This document shows positions 61,627 to 64,000 of a DNA stretch of 64,000 nt, piece by piece; within the stretch, counting starts at the first letter, position 1; each line of letters begins with the position of its first letter. The position numbers and the translations under genes are program-made. This stretch comes from Cepaea nemoralis (lineage: Eukaryota > Mollusca > Gastropoda > Stylommatophora > Helicidae), in NCBI GenBank assembly GCA_014155875.1, contig JACEFZ010028134.1, positions 702,501 to 766,500 of the forward strand, read 5' to 3'. The notes beneath the pieces were generated by a model that saw only the letters and a list, made by a program, of their open reading frames with translations, had not been told where the DNA came from and did no database searches.

Positions 61627-64000
61627 CGGATCGTAGGAGGAGTTCCAAATTATGGTATATCAGTTGTGATATAAGCAAGATTATTGTGTATCGCCTGTAA
61701 TATGTCAAATTGTGGTGTATCAACTGGGATATAAACCAGGTTACGGTGTATCAGGTGTGATATAAGCCAGGTTATGGTGTATCAGATGTTATATAAGCCA
61801 GGTTATGGTGTATCATCTGTGATATAAGCCAGGCTAGTGTGTATCGGATGTGATATATGCCAAATTGCTGTGTATCATCTGTGATATAAGCCATGTTATG
61901 ATGTATCAGATGAGATATAAGCCAGATTATGGTGTATCAACTGTGATATAAGCCAGATTATGGTGTATCAGATGTGATATAAGCCAGGTGATGGTGTATC
62001 AGCTATGATATAGCCATTATGATGTATCAACTGTGATATAAGCCAAATTGTGTAGTATCAGCTGTGATATAAGTCAGGTTGTTGTGTAACAACTGTAATA
62101 TAGTTGATGTATCAACTGTAATATAAACCAGGTTATGGTGTAACAACTATAATATAAGCCAGGTTATAGTGTAACAACTGAGATATAAACCAGAATGTGG
62201 TGTATCAGCTGTGATATAGCTAGGTTGTGGTGTATCAGTTGTGATATATCCAGGTTGTTGTGTATCAGCTGTGATATATCCAGGTTGTTGTGTATCATCT
62301 GTTATATATCCAGGTTGTTGTGTATCAGCTGTGATATATCCAGGTTGTTGTGTATCAGCTGTGATATATCCAGGTTGTTGTGTATCAGCTGTGATATATC
62401 CAGGTTGTTGTGTATCAGCTGTGATATATCCAGTTTGTTGTGTATCAGCTGTGATATAACTAGGTTGTGGTGTATCAGTTGTGATATATCCATGTTGTTG
62501 TGTATCATCTGTTACATATCCAGGTTGTTGTGTATCAGCTGTGATATATCCAGGTTGTTGTGTATCAGCTGTGATATATCCAGGTTGTTGTGTATCAGAT
62601 GTGATATATCCAGTTTGTTGTGTATCAGCTGTGATATAGCTAGGTTGTGGTGTATCAGTTGTGATATATCCATGTTGTTGTGTATCATCTGTTATGTATC
62701 CAAGTTGTTGTGTATCACCTGTTATATATCCAGGTTGTTGTGTATCAGCTGTGATATATCCAGGTTGTTGTGTATCAGCTGTGATATATCCAGTTTGTTG
62801 TGTATCAGCTGTGATATAACTAGGTTGTGGTGTATCAGTTGTGATATATCCATGTTGTTGTGTATCATCTGTTATATATCCAAGTTGTTGTGTATCATCT
62901 GTTATATATCCAGGTTGTTGTGTATCAGCTGTGATATAGCTAGGTTGTGGTGTATCAGTTGTGATATATCCATGTTGTTGTGTATCATCTGTTATATATC
63001 CAAGTTGTTGTGTATCAGCTGTGATATATCCAGTTTGTTGTGTATCAGCTGTGATATAGCTAGGTTGTGGTGTATCAGCTGTGATATATCCATGTTGTTG
63101 TGTATCATCTGTTATATATCCAAGTTGTTGTGTATCAGCTGTGATATATCCAGTTTGTTGTGTATCAGCTGTGATATAGCTAGGTTGTGGTGTATCAGCT
63201 GTGATATATCCATGTTGTTGTGTATCATCTGTTATATATCCAAGTTGTTGTGTATCATCTGTTATATATCCAGGTTGTTGTGTATCAGCTGATATAGCTA
63301 GGTTGTGGTGTATCAGTTGTGATATATCCATGTTGTTGTGTATCATCTGTTATATATCCAGGTTGTTGTGTATCAGCTGTGATATATCCAGGTTGTTGTG
63401 TATCAGCTGTGATATATCCAGGTTGTTGTGTATCAGCTGTGATATATCCAGGTTGTTGTGTATCAGCTGTGATATATCCATGTTGTTGTGTATCAGCTGT
63501 GATATATCCAGGTTTTTGTGTATCAGCTGTAATATATCCAGGTTGTTGTGTATCAGCTGTGATATATCCAGGTTGTTGTGTATCAGCTGTGATATATCCA
63601 GGTTGTTGTGTATCAGCTGTGATATATCCAGGTTTTTGTGTATCAGCTGTGATATATCCAGGTTGTTGTGTATCAGCTGTGATATAACTAGGTTGTGGTG
63701 TATCAGTTGTGATATATCCATGTTGTTGTGTATCAGCTGTGATATATCCAGGTTGTTGTGTATCAGCTGTGATATATCCAGGTTGTTGTGTATCAGCTGT
63801 GATATAACTAGGTTGTGGTGTATCAGTTGTGATATATCCATGTTGTTGTGTATCATCTGTTATATATCCAGGTTGTTGTGTATCAGCTGTGATATATCCA
63901 TGTTGTTGTGTATCAGCTGTGATATATCCCGTTTGTGGTGTATCAGTTGTGATATATCCATGTTGTTGTGTATCATCTGTTATATATCCAAGTTGTTGTG
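61627..64000. repeat. 30-bp minisatellite, about 79 copies, runs off the window
   Basis: The unit is GTGATATATCCAGGTTGTTG plus TGTATCAGCT. From 61627 to 62160 the copies are diverged; from 62180 they are nearly identical. Variant monomers (GTGG, CATG, CAAG and CAGTTT types) recur in fixed order, making 180-bp and then 120-bp higher-order units. A 2-bp deletion near 63290 shifts the register. Since 30 is a multiple of three, both strands stay open for over 360 codons; no start context or other gene feature supports coding. Confidence 0.97.

Noticed and set aside
62147..63856. Several ORFs of 120-399 codons in the 30-bp array
   Set aside because: Same artefact; open on both strands with identical repeat composition.

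Overview
The window is metazoan nuclear DNA made almost entirely of transposable elements and tandem repeats. It has no operons, no ribosome binding sites and no prokaryotic genes. What is present is tRNA-derived SINEs, 3'-truncated LINEs with microsatellite tails, Helitron, hAT and Tigger-type DNA transposons, a Penelope-like element and a Gmr1-type Ty3/gypsy element. This mixture points to an aquatic invertebrate. A mollusc is my best guess, but that is inference. The only candidate host coding sequence is one short exon at 61384-61548.

Layout. 1-1573: decayed Tigger/pogo transposon (minus strand). 1574-8690: LINE ends, a SINE nested in a SINE, a non-autonomous Helitron with reiterated 3' ends, and (TA)n, (GATA)n and (TAAC)n tracts. 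8891-12300: a block of minisatellites (37, 21 and 36 bp units) with a long inverted repeat and a SINE. 12780-16860: a nearly complete but heavily mutated non-LTR retrotransposon (endonuclease, RT, C-terminal finger) split by a 695-bp insertion. 19753-29298: a 9.5-kb LTR retrotransposon on the minus strand with 618-bp LTRs that differ at only about four positions, a 5-bp target duplication, a tRNA-Leu-type primer site, gag, a -1 slippery heptamer and a pol whose order is protease-integrase-RT-RNase H. It sits inside an older LINE. 29950-30720: 11-bp satellite. 32536-32649: a perfect 39-bp-arm hairpin with telomere-like repeats in its loop. 33677-34795: second Helitron. 35553-38026: a hAT transposon inserted in a (CTGY)n microsatellite, itself invaded by a LINE that was then invaded by a SINE. 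38870-42970: decayed LTR-element leader, a dimeric repeat and SINEs. 43309-48884: a second LTR element whose only long ORF is a 707-codon protein of unknown function with an internal duplication. 49497-53640: SINEs, minisatellite and repeats. 53855-56440: Penelope-like element (RT plus GIY-YIG endonuclease), interrupted by a hAT MITE and ending near a degenerate hammerhead-like motif. 57480-61060: LINE and SINE ends, a hairpin MITE and a 50-bp-arm palindrome. 61627-64000: a 30-bp minisatellite with higher-order structure that runs off the window.

The genes present are retroelement and transposase genes. They do not form a host pathway. The main biological interest is in element architecture: the Gmr1-type domain order and frameshift site, the single-ORF LTR element, nesting that gives relative insertion ages, Helitron end reiteration and large hairpins. 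Local labels (SINE-A, LINE-D, family F and so on) are mine and mark copies I recognised as related inside this window.
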